Positions 54,625 through 64,000 are shown, counted from the first letter of the stretch. The stretch is DNA of 64,000 nt from Neoceratodus forsteri (GCA_016271365.2 CM057456.1:890812001-890876000), one strand, 5' to 3'. A program made the numbers and translations. Notes: generated by a model not told the origin, from the letters alone.

Positions 54625-56658
54625 TCAAGTATGGGGGAGGACCAAGTCAACACAACCAATGACAGACATCCAGCAGCAGGTGACAGAAATAAACAATTGT
54701 CTAAATGTACTACGAGACATCCCCACCCACCTGACCAGGTACTGCATGCTCAGTGGAGATCAACAGCAAAACTGAGGCCATGTACACCAAACGTACACAT
54801 CCCTGATTACAGCTGCACACAACGTACCACACTTAGTAGTTGCATGGCCTTACCTACCGATGCCCCACACCAGACCGCACCACTTGTGGTGGGCCACCTG
54901 AGCAAGAGAGTTCAGCAAAACCAAGGAGTTGTACAGGTATAATATCTCTGATTATAACAAGAGTTTGAGAAATGCAGCTTTCTAATTGACTGTAAACATT
55001 GTAACAGCCTTATGTTTAGTTTTTATTAACATACATGTAGAGCCTAATCATATGATGAACATGGTTTAATGTTGTTTAAAAAACAGTTTTATTATGATAG
55101 CAATAAGCCACTCCCAGGTATTATGTTAATGGTCAAGTTTATCACTGTCTAGCGACATGTGGCACTCGGCTATGCCTCATTCAACATTAAACCCCTACAG
55201 GGTGATTAACAGACCATTTAACATAACTGTTGGTCATGCCTTATTGCTTAATTGTCTTTATGAGTAGATACTCTCCCTCTGCTAGGCACTGCAGCAGCTT
55301 TGAAACACAGTGTCCCACCCAGTTACACCATACACTGTCTAGTTACTGGAGAATGGCTGTGAATATGAACTCATGAAGATGAACAGTGTAACTTGATCAT
55401 TACAGTCATTGAAACCCTAGTGTGATTATAACTGACAGAGTCAGTGATAGAGGATAACCCCTGCTGTCCTAGTACACTTACCCCATTGTGAGTTAAATCA
55501 ATACTAAAAGACATTCTGTTTATATCTACAACATACCTACTTGATTCCTGTTGTACCACAATTAACATAGTTATCACTTTGATAGCATCAGTGACGGAAG
55601 TGTGGCAAACCCAAACAGTAGGCATACAGCCTGAGTATGAAACAACTGTTAAAAAAAAATCACACTGTGTCCATAAGTGGCATAGATCACTCATTACAAC
55701 AATAGTAAATGTATTACTATTTGAATAAGTTAGTCATCACAGATGAAATGAGATTGTCTTTATCAGGTACAACATACCCAGTAAGTGCCTACAGGAAAAT
55801 CTATCCTATATACATCTCCATACAGGTACATCATTGTTGGCTCAGTAGTGCTATGATATTTAGAAGTTGCTTGGCCTGATCCATGCAATTACAATGTTTC
55901 TTACAAAGAATACTTACTGCATCTTTAGTATTGAAACATACTGAAGGTCTATGTATGTACATCAGCAGTACACCTTCATCAGTAAGAATGCATGTGATAC
56001 TGGCAGTACGAATTTCACAGCGTTGAACAGGCAATGCTTTTCCATACGTTTGCATCAGCCTCTCTATGTTGAGTAAACCATTGCAGTAAATGTACTACTA
56101 TGTAAATCACCTACTAAATGTATCACTACTTTTATCTTGAACATGCTAGTGTCTTGTAGTTAATTTATGTGCTTCTCTTAATTAATGTATACTCACTATT
56201 GTTAAAACCTTTCTACAACTGTCATCATGCACCTTCAGCATCTATATTGAATAACGGCACAGTACCAGTTGTGGTGTGGTGTGGGGCATCGGTAGGTAAG
56301 GCCATGCAACTACTTAGTGTGGTACATTGTGTGCAGCTGCAATCAGGGATGTGTACGTTTGGTGTACATGGCCTCAGTTTTGCTGTTGATCTCCACTGAG
56401 CATGCAGTACCTGGTCAGGTGGGTGGGATGTCTCGTAGTACATTTAGACAATTGTTTGTTATTTCTGTCACCTGCTGCTGGATGTCTGTCATTGGTTGTG
56501 TTGACTTGGTCCTCCCCATACTTGAATGTGTGTGTGTGTGAGTGTGTGGTGCTGAGGGTGAATTCGGAGTTAGGTTTTCAACCCTAACAGTGAATTTCCT
56601 CACTTTTGTCACTGTGGAACAACCCTAACTAATGCATTAAACGGAGTTTTTGCCTCTA
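54481..56658. mobile_element. 2.18 kb sub-element with ~400-bp inverted repeats
   Basis: The left end is TAGAGGCAAAAACTCCG, TTTAATGCATCAGTTAGGG. The right end is its inverse at 56,658. Arms run about 54,481-54,882 and 56,658-56,270, including a CA run, GACAGACATCCAGCAGCAGG, AACAATTGTCTAAATGTACT, CTGACCAGGTACTGCATGC and TTGCATGGCCTTACC. The ~1.4 kb core (54,890-56,260) is AT-rich with no recognised gene. The arms hold a frame reading MTDIQQQVTEITNNCLNV (minus, right arm), which looks coding-like and may be a relic. A transposase is absent. Confidence 0.82.
54589..54622. repeat. (CA)n microsatellite
   Basis: CA units inside the left arm of the 2.18 kb sub-element; the right arm has a shorter, interrupted GT run at the mirrored place (56,528-56,546). 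Confidence 0.95.
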
Positions 56659-57169
56659 ATTTCCTTTTTTGAGAATGATAACGAAATAGTGAATGTAATG
56701 CTGTAGTGGGAGAGCGGGTCAAAGGCCTCAAGGCCCCGCCACATGATGTCTTGTGGCATAGTAACAGGAGCAGCAACGCAAACAGAAATGCTAACAGTGG
56801 CACACATGGTAACACAAGCGCGAATGAGAACAGAAAGGGTAACGCACACAGTGGCGTAGCCGGGAACGGTGTGCCACGTGATGTCTTGTCACATAGTAAC
56901 AGGAAGAGCAATGCAAACAGAAGCACTAACAGTGGCGCACATGGTAACGCAAGTGCAAATGACAACAGAAAGGACAATGCACACAGTGGCATAGATGGGA
57001 ACAGTCTGCCACGTGATGTGTTGTCACATAGTAACATGGTGCCTGCAAACAGAAATGTCAATGGGCATGGGACACAAAGTGAAACAGAAAGAGAAACAGT
57101 ACTGTAGACACAAATGGCAAAAAATAACAGAAACGCAAGTGCAAATGAAAACGCAAAGGATAACGCACA

Positions 57170-57238
57170 TAGGGCCCCGCGCTCCCGGCACGTAAAGCAG
57201 CAGCGGGAGCGCGGGGCCCAAAGGGCCCCACACTCCCA
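57170..57238. repeat. GC-rich hairpin
   Basis: GGGCCCCGCGCTCCCGGC near 57,172 and the inverted CAGCGGGAGCGCGGGGCCC near 57,211 form a stem around GTAAAGCAG. AAAGGGCCCC follows. It is close in sequence to the hairpin at 53,931. Confidence 0.83.
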
Positions 57239-57544
57239 CCACATGATGTCTTGTGGCATAGTAACAGGAAGAGCAATGCAAACAGAAGCACTAACAGTGG
57301 CGCACAATGTAATGCAAGCGCAAACGAGAACAGAAAGCGTAACGAATACGCTGGCATAGACAGGAACGGTGTGCCACGTGATGTCTTGTCACATAGTAAC
57401 ATGGTGCCTGTAAATGGAAATGTCAATGGGCATGGTGACGCAAAGTGAAACAGAAAGAGAAACAGTACAGTAGACACAAATGGCAAAAGTAACAGAAGCA
57501 AGCGCAAATGAAAAACGCGAAGGATGATCTGATTAGGAAGAGCT

Positions 57545-57655
57545 GGTGCATTGGGGATCATCAGCCCTAACTCTCACCCCATGACATGTGTAAAGTAGCA
57601 GAAGTATAGGAGAATGGGGTGAGAGTTAGGACCCACGATCCCAATGCACACCCCA
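57545..57655. repeat. Hairpin with CCCTAACTCTCACCCCAT arms
   Basis: Left arm: GGTGCATTGGGGATCATCAG and CCCTAACTCTCACCCCAT. Right arm inverted: ATGGGGTGAGAGTTAGGACC and GATCCCAATGCACA. The same words form the inner arms of the palindrome at 54,031-54,377. Confidence 0.82.
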
Positions 57656-58260
57656 ATGCCGGTTGGGAGGTGGGCGGGGGTCCAAGGGGGGTTTTCAACC
57701 CTAACAGTGAATTTCCTCACTTTTGTCGCTGTGGAACAACCCTAACTAATGCATTAAATGGAGTTTTTTGCCTCTAATTTCCCTTCTTTTGGGAATGATA
57801 ACGAGAAATAGTGAATGTAATGCAGTGGCGGGGAGACGGGCTCGCGCCCCGCCACATGATGTCTTGTGGCATACTAACAGGACAGCAACGCAAACAGAAA
57901 TGCTAACAGTGGCACACATGGTAACACAAACGCGAATGAGAACAGAAAGGGTAACGCACACAGTGGCGTAGACGGGAACGGTCTGCCACGTGATGTGTTG
58001 TCACACAGTAACATGGTGCCTGCAAACAGAAATGTCAATGGGCATGGTGATGTAAAGTAAAACAGAAAGATAAACAGTACTCTAGACACAAATGGCAAAA
58101 AATAACAGAAACACAAGCGCAAATGAAAACGCAAAGGATAACGAACATGGTGGCGCAGACGTCAACGGTAAGTGAAACGGGTACGGAACCACAAGCGGAA
58201 AGGGCAACAGTAACAGTAATGTAAGTGCACAGGCTGGTTTTCCCCAAAACCTGCATAGAG

Positions 58261-58500
58261 AAAGACAGTGAGTACAAATAATGTATGCATAATAATGAGT
58301 ATCAGCGCAGAAAATGAGAACTTGAAATACTAAATACGTTATATCTCAGGAACTGTACGACGTAGAAAAAAATTTTAAAGTCATATTATTTACAACTGTC
58401 CTGGCTAATTTGAATCTTAGCCCCTGTCAAGAGGCTAAGAAACTTTCCAACGAAAAGTCCGTATCTCGTACCGTTTCCGAGATAGGGGCCCTGAAAGGCG
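58261..58500. other. Unassigned sequence before the 195-bp array
   Basis: Holds phrases such as TATCTCAGGAACTGTACG and CGTACCGTTTCCGAGATAGG that resemble the simple AT/CpG wording of the block's ends. No gene seen. Confidence 0.4.
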
Positions 58501-59045
58501 CGTCGAACGCTGTAATGTTATCCTATGGGAAAAAAGGAAAAGTTCAGAGCGCCATAACTTTGCCTCCCTGTAATGTTTTTTCACCAAACTACTGAAAGGC
58601 ACATCTGTGGGCTGTTGGCTGTCTTCCCTCCAAATTCCAGGAGAAAAGACCAAACCGTTATTTTGCAGCAGGGATCCAAATGATTTATGTAATGCGTTAG
58701 GCGCCGTAATGTTATCCTATGGGAAAAACTGTCAACTTTGGAGTGCCATAACTTTGCCGCCATGTGATATTTTTCCACCAAACTACTGAAAGGCACATCT
58801 GTGGGCTGTTGGCTGTCTTCCCTCCAAATTTCAGGAAAAAAGACCAAACCGTTATTTTGCAGCAGGGTGCCAAAGGATTTCTGTAATGCGTCGGGAGCGG
58901 TAATGTTATCCTATGGGAAAAAATGCCAAATCTGGAGTGCCGTAACTTTGCCACTGTATTATATTTTTTCAATACAACACTGAAAGGCACATCTGTGAGA
59001 TGTCGGCCCCGTGCTCTCCAAATTTCAGCCCAAACTCCTAACGGT
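58501..59045 (+). repeat. ~195-bp tandem repeat, nearly three copies
   Basis: TAATGTTATCCTATGGGAAA occurs near 58,513, 58,711 and 58,902. Between copies the order GCCATAACTTTGCC, CACCAAACTACTGAAAGGCA, CATCTGTGGGCTGTTGGCTG, CTTCCCTCCAAATT, GACCAAACCGTTATTTTGCA and GCAGGG is kept. The last copy decays after 58,990. Confidence 0.9.
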
Positions 59046-59389
59046 TAATTGCAGCACAGTGCCAAAGAATCGCTGTCACTGTCCCACCAGATGGAAAACT
59101 ACTGTCGCACTTGTAAAGCCAAGAAAAGTTCGACACTCGTGAGCACGCAGCAATTTGTGAAAGTATTTTCCAGAAATTTGAAAAACATATTTCTGGGTGT
59201 TTTACCACAAAATAAAGACATGGCAAGCATCCTTAGGGTCCGACTAGGTGAATACAAAAAGAATTAGGTTGCTAGAGGGTCCCAAATTTAAATGCCAACC
59301 ATTTTTCTGATCACCAACTGAAAACAAAATGGCTGATTTGCGAAAGTAACAGGCCCATTTGCGAAAGTAAAAATGCATTTGCAAAAGTG

Positions 59390-59806
59390 TTGAACTTTTT
59401 GTTAACTTTTCCCATTGACTTATAATGGGAAACTGTTTTTTGAATAACTTTTGAACCGTTTAATATTTTTTCACGAAATTTTGAAAGGCACATTGGGGAC
59501 TCTGGCTGCACGTTCCCTGAAGATTTTGGACTGGTCACGCAAACCATACGACCTGTAGGCGCGACCGTAGAATTCCAGAAAAAGCGTAAACGCGCGCACA
59601 GATCACACTTAATAACTCCGCAGCCGTATATCCGACCACTATGAAACTTGGCAGATCCCAAGGCCGATGGTTCTTGATCATGTATTCCAAATTTCAGCCA
59701 AATCTTCAAATGGTTGCAAAGTTATTAAGGTGAAAAGTTTTGGGGTTTAACATAGAAATGGCTCCTCAACCCTAACTATGGTAGCACTACCGTGCTACCA
59801 TAATAT
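59390..59806 (-). repeat. Right ~400-bp inverted repeat of the large block
   Basis: Inverted partner of 50,212-50,612. On the minus strand: hairpin, TAGTTAGGGTT, TTTCTATGTTAA, TTAATAACTTTGCAACC, GGCTGAAATTTGG, TTTCGTGAAAAAATATTAA, TTCAAAAGTTAT and CCCATTATAAGTCAATGGG. A (TA)n run follows outside at 59,803-59,822. Confidence 0.83.
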
Positions 59807-59822
59807 ATATATATATATATAT
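59803..59822. repeat. (TA)n microsatellite
   Basis: A short TA run at the outer right edge of the large block, followed by CACACAAAAAATTGC before L1 sequence resumes. Confidence 0.9.
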
Positions 59823-59837
59823 ACACACAAAAAATTG

Positions 59838-59972
59838 CTCCTTTGGTAGAAAAAATGTATCATTATAATGAAACTATGCAGCAATTTATTTCTCATTTCA
59901 GAGAACTCTCAAATTAAAAATTATCTTAAAGCTGCACAACAAAGAATCTCTGACCTAGAAGACAAGCTAAAA
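59838..59972 (+). pseudogene. L1 ORF1 coiled-coil part
   Basis: The plus strand reads LVEKMYHYNETMQQFISHF and, after a frame change, IKNYLKAAQQRISDLEDKLK. The heptad-like pattern and the QRISDLEDKL end are typical of the coiled coil before the RNA-binding domain of L1 ORF1. It continues the N-terminal part at 49,339-50,205 across the large block. A CR1 scrap interrupts it at 59,973. Confidence 0.68.
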
Positions 59973-60064
59973 CCTAACATACTAACATACTAATTGCCAT
60001 TAGATTAGGCCTTATGGTCTATAGAGTCTGCTTAAACCTCAGATCCCTAGTTGAGTACCTTATG
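59973..60064 (-). mobile_element. CR1 3' end scrap
   Basis: On the minus strand: AAGCAGACTCTATAGACC, ATAAGGCCTAATC, TTAGTATGTTAGTATGTTAG. It matches the 3' end of the CR1 at 48,400-48,452 (AAGCAGACTCAAGAGACC, ATTAGGCCTATTC, TTAGTATGTTAG). Only ~90 bp of the element entered L1 ORF1. Confidence 0.85.
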
Positions 60065-60065
60065 A

Positions 60066-60458
60066 AGATCTTGCAAAAAAAAATTTGAAATGTTTCAACT
60101 TGACACCAAAAGCAAAATGGTAGTCTTTGAGACAAGGGCAAGAAGAAAAATATTCTGTATTCTGGGAGTCCCAGAGTCCTGGGACACACAAAAAGGGATG
60201 AAAGAATCCTTTTTTCAGATTGCAGCTGCCTACCTGGATATGGGCCCTGCGAACATTAAATTTGTTATAGATAGAATTCACAGGGTTTACCAACCAAACA
60301 AAATTCAAGGCCAAACTCAAGGGATCCCATATCCCATAGTGGCCAAATTCTTCTATTCTGAGCAAAAAGATCAATTAATGCAGGCTGTTTACAAGAAGAA
60401 AAGACTCAGTTTAATGGGAACCTCTATTTCCATTTATAATGATTTACTTGTGGCATAG
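60066..60458 (+). pseudogene. L1 ORF1 RNA-binding domain
   Basis: The frame 60,090-60,458 reads ETRARRKIFCILGVPESWD, NIKFVIDRIHRVYQPNK, PYPIVAKFFYSEQKDQLMQA and RLSLMGTSISIYNDL. The order (R-R-x-x-I-x-I-x-G-x-P-E, the I-x-x-x-x-R-x-H-R block, the P-x-P-I-V-x-K-F block, then SIYNDL) is the RRM and C-terminal domain of L1 ORF1, which binds element RNA. The frame is intact from the domain start to its stop. Confidence 0.86.
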
Positions 60459-61034
60459 TCCAAGAGGAAATATGCACTCATGAGGGGAAAAACGATGAGA
60501 AAATCATTTTCGAACAAACATCTTGTACCCTGCTAATCTAAAAGTTTTTATTAATGATGTTGGTTATACTTTCAATTCACAAGAAGAAGCCAACAAAGAA
60601 CTGTGGAGGAAACTTCCAAACATATTTAATTAAAGCTGAGCAGTGCTGATTTCTTAACATTGTTAAATAGTATAACTGCAACCATGTTATTTTGATGGTC
60701 AGGGATGGGGGGACCTGGGAAGTCCAAAACTGTTAATCTAGAAATCTGATTATTTAGGTTATATTGTAGAATTGAATTGGTTATGGGGTCCTGGGCAACC
60801 ATGCTTTGTTGCCTTTTTTTTCGTCTTTTCTGTTAAAGATTGAGGTAAACAACTGGGGGGGGTAATCAATGGGAGGTATCAGAGTCCTCAAAGTGCTTTT
60901 TGTTTCTAGATTCCAACAACAGTTTGGGAAGGGGGTAGGTTAAGGGAATACTCAGGCTGGGTTTGACCACTGGAGTTAATATGAGGATCCAAGCAATAAG
61001 ACTCAGTCCAAGATTTGTTTTTGTTAAGGAGCAC
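60459..61034 (+). other. L1 ORF1 tail and spacer before CR1
   Basis: Early codons still look like ORF1's end (KSFSNKHLVPC). AT-rich non-coding sequence follows to the CR1 insertion. No other feature seen. Confidence 0.45.
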
Positions 61035-61588
61035 TATTATTATTATATACTGTACAGTTCTGGAGACCTTACCTACGTAAGGACATAGACAGAGTAGAGA
61101 AGGTTCAGAGTAGGGCAACAAAGATGGTGCATGGATTGCATCACAAGTCCTATGAGGACAGGTTGAAGGAACTGAACATGTACTCCCTGGAGGAGAGGAG
61201 GGAGAGAGGGGATATGATAGAGACATGCAAGTATCTTACAAGGAGGAACAGGGTGCAGGAATACACTATTTTTAAGTGAAAAAGGTGTTCCAGGACTAGA
61301 GGGCATGGGATGAAGTTGGAGGGAGGACGATTCAGAGGAAACGTGAGGAAGAATTTCTTCACAGAACGGGTGGTGGACAAGTGGAACACCCTGCCAGAGG
61401 AAGTGGTGGGGGCTGAAACAATCACGGGATTTAAGAATGCATGGGATAGACATAAAGGAATTCTGGAGGTCAGGGATAAGGGGCAACAGACTTCTTGGAA
61501 AACATAAACTGAACTTACAAGCTCAAATGGGCAGACTGGGTGGGCCATAGGCCTTTATCTGCTGACACTGTCTATGTATCTATGTATG
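61035..61588 (+). pseudogene. CR1 3' end inserted between L1 ORF1 and ORF2
   Basis: A 5'-truncated CR1. It reads YTVQFWRPYLRKDIDRVEKV, then RATKMVHGLHHKSYEDRLKE, MYSLEERRERGDMIETCKY, RGHGMKLEGGRFRGNVRKNF and FTERVVDKWNTLPEEVVG, the complete CR1 ORF2 tail. It ends GGGTGGGCCATAGGCCTTT with (CTATGTAT)2 at 61,570-61,588. One frame change lies near 61,280. Confidence 0.88.
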
Positions 61589-61739
61589 AGAAAGTGGGAT
61601 AGGCCTCAAAACTTTTACTGGAGGAAATATGTAGGCTCACATCAAGCATTAACTACAAGTGTGTTTGTAACTTTCAACTTCAATCTTTTTAGGATTTCAG
61701 GACCATTCCTGAAGATTATAGTTATAAACATCCATTCCA

Positions 61740-62348
61740 GTGACTAACAGTGAATTAGTTAAATGTGTCACTCTTAACGTCAATGGTATTGACTCACCAA
61801 CTAAAAGATCTCGGATTTTGGTATATTTAAATAAATTAAAAGCTGACATAATTGCCTTACAAGAGACTCATTTGAACAACCAAGAAATAAAAACACTATC
61901 CAAGAACTGGATTTCGCACAATTTTTTTTCAACAGGAACCACAAAGTCTGCAGGAGTTAATATATTGTTAAGGAAAAAACTAAAATTCCAGCTCCAAGAC
62001 AAATGGTCAGACTTGGATGGAAGAATCTCACTGATTAAAGGTATAATTAATAATAACGCACCTATCACCATAGGCTCAGTGTGCAGCCCATTTGTTAACT
62101 TTGCAGAATTTACTGTACTTACACAGAAATTAATACAGTTACAGCCTCAGAATTTAATACTAATGGTTGACTTTAACATTCTTAATGTCCCTTACTTAGA
62201 TAAAAATAAAAACATTAGACATCAAAACAAAAAGACATCCAAATGTTTAAAATCCTTTTTAGAAGAGAATAATTTAGTTGACCCTTGGAGGATTAATAAC
62301 TCCCAAAGAAAAGATTTCACTTTCCATGATCAAAAAACACTTTTCTAG
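61740..62348 (+). pseudogene. L1 ORF2 endonuclease
   Basis: The frame starts MTNSELVKCVTLNVNGI, then KADIIALQETHLNNQE (catalytic Glu in LQETH), SAGVNILLRKKL, ISLIKGIINNNAPITIG and NLILMVDFNILNVPYLD. In the last, the usual GDFN reads VDFN. It ends DFTFHDQKTLF with a stop at 62,348. The next part (SRLDYIF) is in another frame (near 62,340), then ISDHALVEM (near 62,425), the SDH box. Mostly intact but frameshifted at the end. Confidence 0.88.
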
Positions 62349-63795
62349 ACTGGATTATATATTTATATACAAAAACTTGCTTTCTAACAATATAATCAAT
62401 AAAATTCATACAATAACAATATCTGACCATGCACTGGTGGAAATGTATGTTAACCTAACACAAAAGAAAAATCTCAGTTTTAGATCTTGGTATTTAATAA
62501 TGATTTGCTGGAAGACAAAAATGTTGTCAATAAAATTACTACCACTATCCAGGAATACTGATATTATAATTTATCAGAGCAGCAATCCATTTCATCTTTT
62601 TGGGATGCCCTTAAAGCCATGATAAGGGGAATATGTATTTCCCATCAGGCATGGTTGAATAAAACTAATGCTAATGAACAAAAATATATGCAATCTAAAT
62701 GAAAATAACTTGATACACTAATATTATTAGATTATGATAAATTTGCACTGCAGTGGTTTGAACTAAGAGTGAAATACAACATTTAATAGCTAAGGAACAA
62801 GAACACAACCTAAAAAGGATAAAACAGGCAAGATACTTACAAGGTGACAAAATGGGCAAATGGTTAGCCCATTTATTAAAAAAAAGGAAAGAGGATAACA
62901 TTATTGTAGCCTTGAAAAATGCATCTAATCAAACAAAAACAGACTGGGGGAACTTGGTGACATTTATGTCAGTATACTTCATAAATATACATAAAAATAT
63001 TCCTATTCAGAACCCTGACACAATGGAGTCTTTTGTAATACATATTAAAATAAAACCATTGAATTTGCCAGAAGACCAATCTGCTATAGAGGAAATAAAA
63101 ATGGCCATAAGAAAGTTACCCAATAAAAAGAGCCCTGGGCCAGATGGCTTAACAAATGAATTCTTTAAAGCATTTAGTGACCAGTTGGCACCATGGTTAT
63201 TAAGAATGATGCAGGAATCAGTGGATGAGAAGGGGACCATCCCTGAATCAATGTTGAAAGCCAAATTAATCTGATTACATAAAGAAAATAAACCCAAGGA
63301 TCTACCTAGCAGTTATCGTCCTATAGCCTTATTAAATAGTGATTATAAAATTATAGCAAAAGTTATCATTAATAGATTATTACCAGTGATTCCCCTTCAC
63401 AACCGCCCAGACCAAAAGGGTTTTGTTCCCAGTTGAACTGCATCCTCTGCAATTAAAAAGGTCCAATTATGCACTGAATATGTTCAGGGACTACAAAATA
63501 CTTATTATGGGCTGGCACTAGATGCCAGTAAGGCATTTGATTTGATCAACAGAGAATACATGTTATTTGTTCTGAAGATGTGGAACATCCCTAACAATTT
63601 CAACTGATTATTCAAACCCTATACAGTAATCCTACAGCTAATATTTTAATTAATGGCATACCAGCAGTAGAAATCTCTATGGGGACTGGGGTATACCATA
63701 GATGCCCTTTGTCACCCTTAATTTTCATTTTATGTTTAGAACCACTTTTGAATATATATAAAGATCACTTCAAAATAATTAAACAAGGTAAAGGG
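62349..63795 (+). pseudogene. L1 ORF2 linker and reverse transcriptase, truncated
   Basis: After the SDH box a decayed linker leads to the frame 62,852-63,274: IEEIKMAIRKLPNKKSPGPD, GLTNEFFKAFSDQLAPWLL and IPESMLKAKLI. Then come SSYRPIALLNSDYKIIAKV (near 63,310), KGFVPS, ALDASKAFDLINREYM (motif A, near 63,515) and CPLSPLIFILCLEPLL (motif B, near 63,705). The frame ends near 63,795 before motif C, so the 3' part is missing or lies outside recognisable sequence. Stops lie at 63,274 and 63,435. Confidence 0.86.
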
Positions 63796-64000
63796 CTGTT
63801 TGTTTGGTAATACTTAGCTGCATTTTAGTGACAATGACTGTAACAGATATAACAAACAGTGCACATTGGAAATCAGTATAAGGCAGGTATCTAAAGAGGA
63901 AATACTGTATAAACATAATTGACTATAGAAAGAAAGATGTTGCTGTGTATTACAACTAAGGATAACTGCCAACTGGTTAAATGCAATTTATGTAAGATGT
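63796..64000. other. No recognised feature
   Basis: AT-rich sequence after the L1 coding sense is lost. The window ends here. Confidence 0.45.

Larger units (their letters stand above)
56560..58260 (+). repeat. 1,117-bp direct repeat with 135-bp tandem units
   Basis: The phrase AACCCTAACTAATGCATTAA at 56,621 recurs at 57,738, and the sequence after it matches in order, a spacing of 1,117 bp. Within it a 135-bp unit starting CCACGTGATGTCTTGTCACA repeats near 56,740, 56,875, 57,009, 57,238, 57,373, 57,852 and 57,987. As 135 is 45 codons, a plus frame stays open (56,706-57,107) with an Asn/Ser-rich repeat, e.g. NANRSTNSGAHGNASAN. I take this as repeat structure, not a demonstrated gene. Confidence 0.82.
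50212..59806. mobile_element. Large block with hairpin-tipped inverted repeats, unknown family
   Basis: A 9.6 kb block interrupting L1 ORF1. The left end reads ATAT, then the hairpin TATAGTGGC...GCCACTATA (50,216-50,241), then GTTAGGGTT. The right end read inverted is TATGGTAGCAC...GTGCTACCATA (59,802-59,777), then GTTAGGGTT. Similarity continues inward for about 400 bp at each end. Inside are only repeats, palindromes and unassigned sequence; there is no ORF above ~150 codons and no transposase motif. It is likely a non-autonomous DNA element or a composite of related elements, family unknown. Confidence 0.72.

Noticed and set aside
56609..57561. Long hydrophobic minus frames with repeated LLLL and FALVLP phrases
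   Set aside because: They mirror the 135-bp tandem unit; the hydrophobicity comes from reading AAC/AAT-rich DNA backwards, and there is no membrane-protein organisation.
50240..59775. TTAGGGTT words as telomere-like sequence
   Set aside because: They occur singly at element ends, not in tandem runs, so they are not telomeric repeats.
1..64000. Host genes, rRNA, CRISPR arrays or bacterial operons
   Set aside because: No splice-consistent host exons, rRNA words, direct-repeat/spacer arrays or operon-like gene spacing were seen; everything recognisable is eukaryotic transposable-element sequence.

Overview
This 64 kb window looks like repeat-dominated, non-coding DNA from a very large vertebrate genome. 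I found no host protein gene, rRNA or tRNA gene that I can support. Nearly every recognisable coding stretch belongs to a transposable element: CR1 and L2-type LINEs, L1 and L1/Tx1 LINEs, a Gmr1-type Ty3/Gypsy element, DIRS-like tyrosine-recombinase retrotransposons, a Penelope-like element, a Crypton-like recombinase and several MITEs. This mixture fits a lungfish, salamander or similar giant genome. The choice of taxon is inference.

Layout. 0.7-6.5 kb: a minus-strand L2-type LINE split by a plus-strand CR1/L2-group LINE. 8.3-11.3 kb: a decayed Crypton-like recombinase (minus) followed by the GIY-YIG end of a Penelope-like element (plus). 11.8-12.7 kb: two LINE 3' ends. 13.4-14.9 kb: the recombinase end of a DIRS element, broken by a palindromic MITE. 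14.9-34.3 kb: a tower of nested insertions. Its base is a Gmr1-like element (LTR, gag with a SCAN-like segment and a zinc knuckle, protease, integrase). Into it have jumped two MITEs, an L1/Tx1 LINE, a 4.5 kb DIRS element, a CR1-type fragment and a second, inverted Gmr1 copy that keeps integrase, RT, RNase H and LTR. 36-38.7 kb: degenerate tandem repeats and a 21-bp minisatellite. 39.9-48.45 kb: two nearly complete LINEs in tandem. The second is a CR1 with an SGNH-esterase ORF1. 48.45-49.1 kb: the same 21-bp minisatellite again.

49.1-63.8 kb is an L1 whose ORF1 is interrupted by the most unusual object in the window, a ~9.6 kb block (about 50,212-59,806). Its ends are degenerate inverted repeats of ~400 bp, each starting with a short hairpin and then TTAGGGTT. 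Inside are palindromes, a GATCGCGAG-rich higher-order array, a 2.2 kb sub-element with ~400 bp inverted repeats, a 1,117-bp direct repeat carrying a 135-bp tandem unit, and a ~195-bp tandem array. I recognise no transposase in it.

The element genes do not work together as a pathway. Each element carries or once carried its own replication proteins, and almost all are broken by stops, frameshifts or insertions. The best-preserved reading frames are the LINE at 40.15-43.2 kb and the CR1 at 44.8-48.4 kb. All calls come from reading the sequence; no database search was run.
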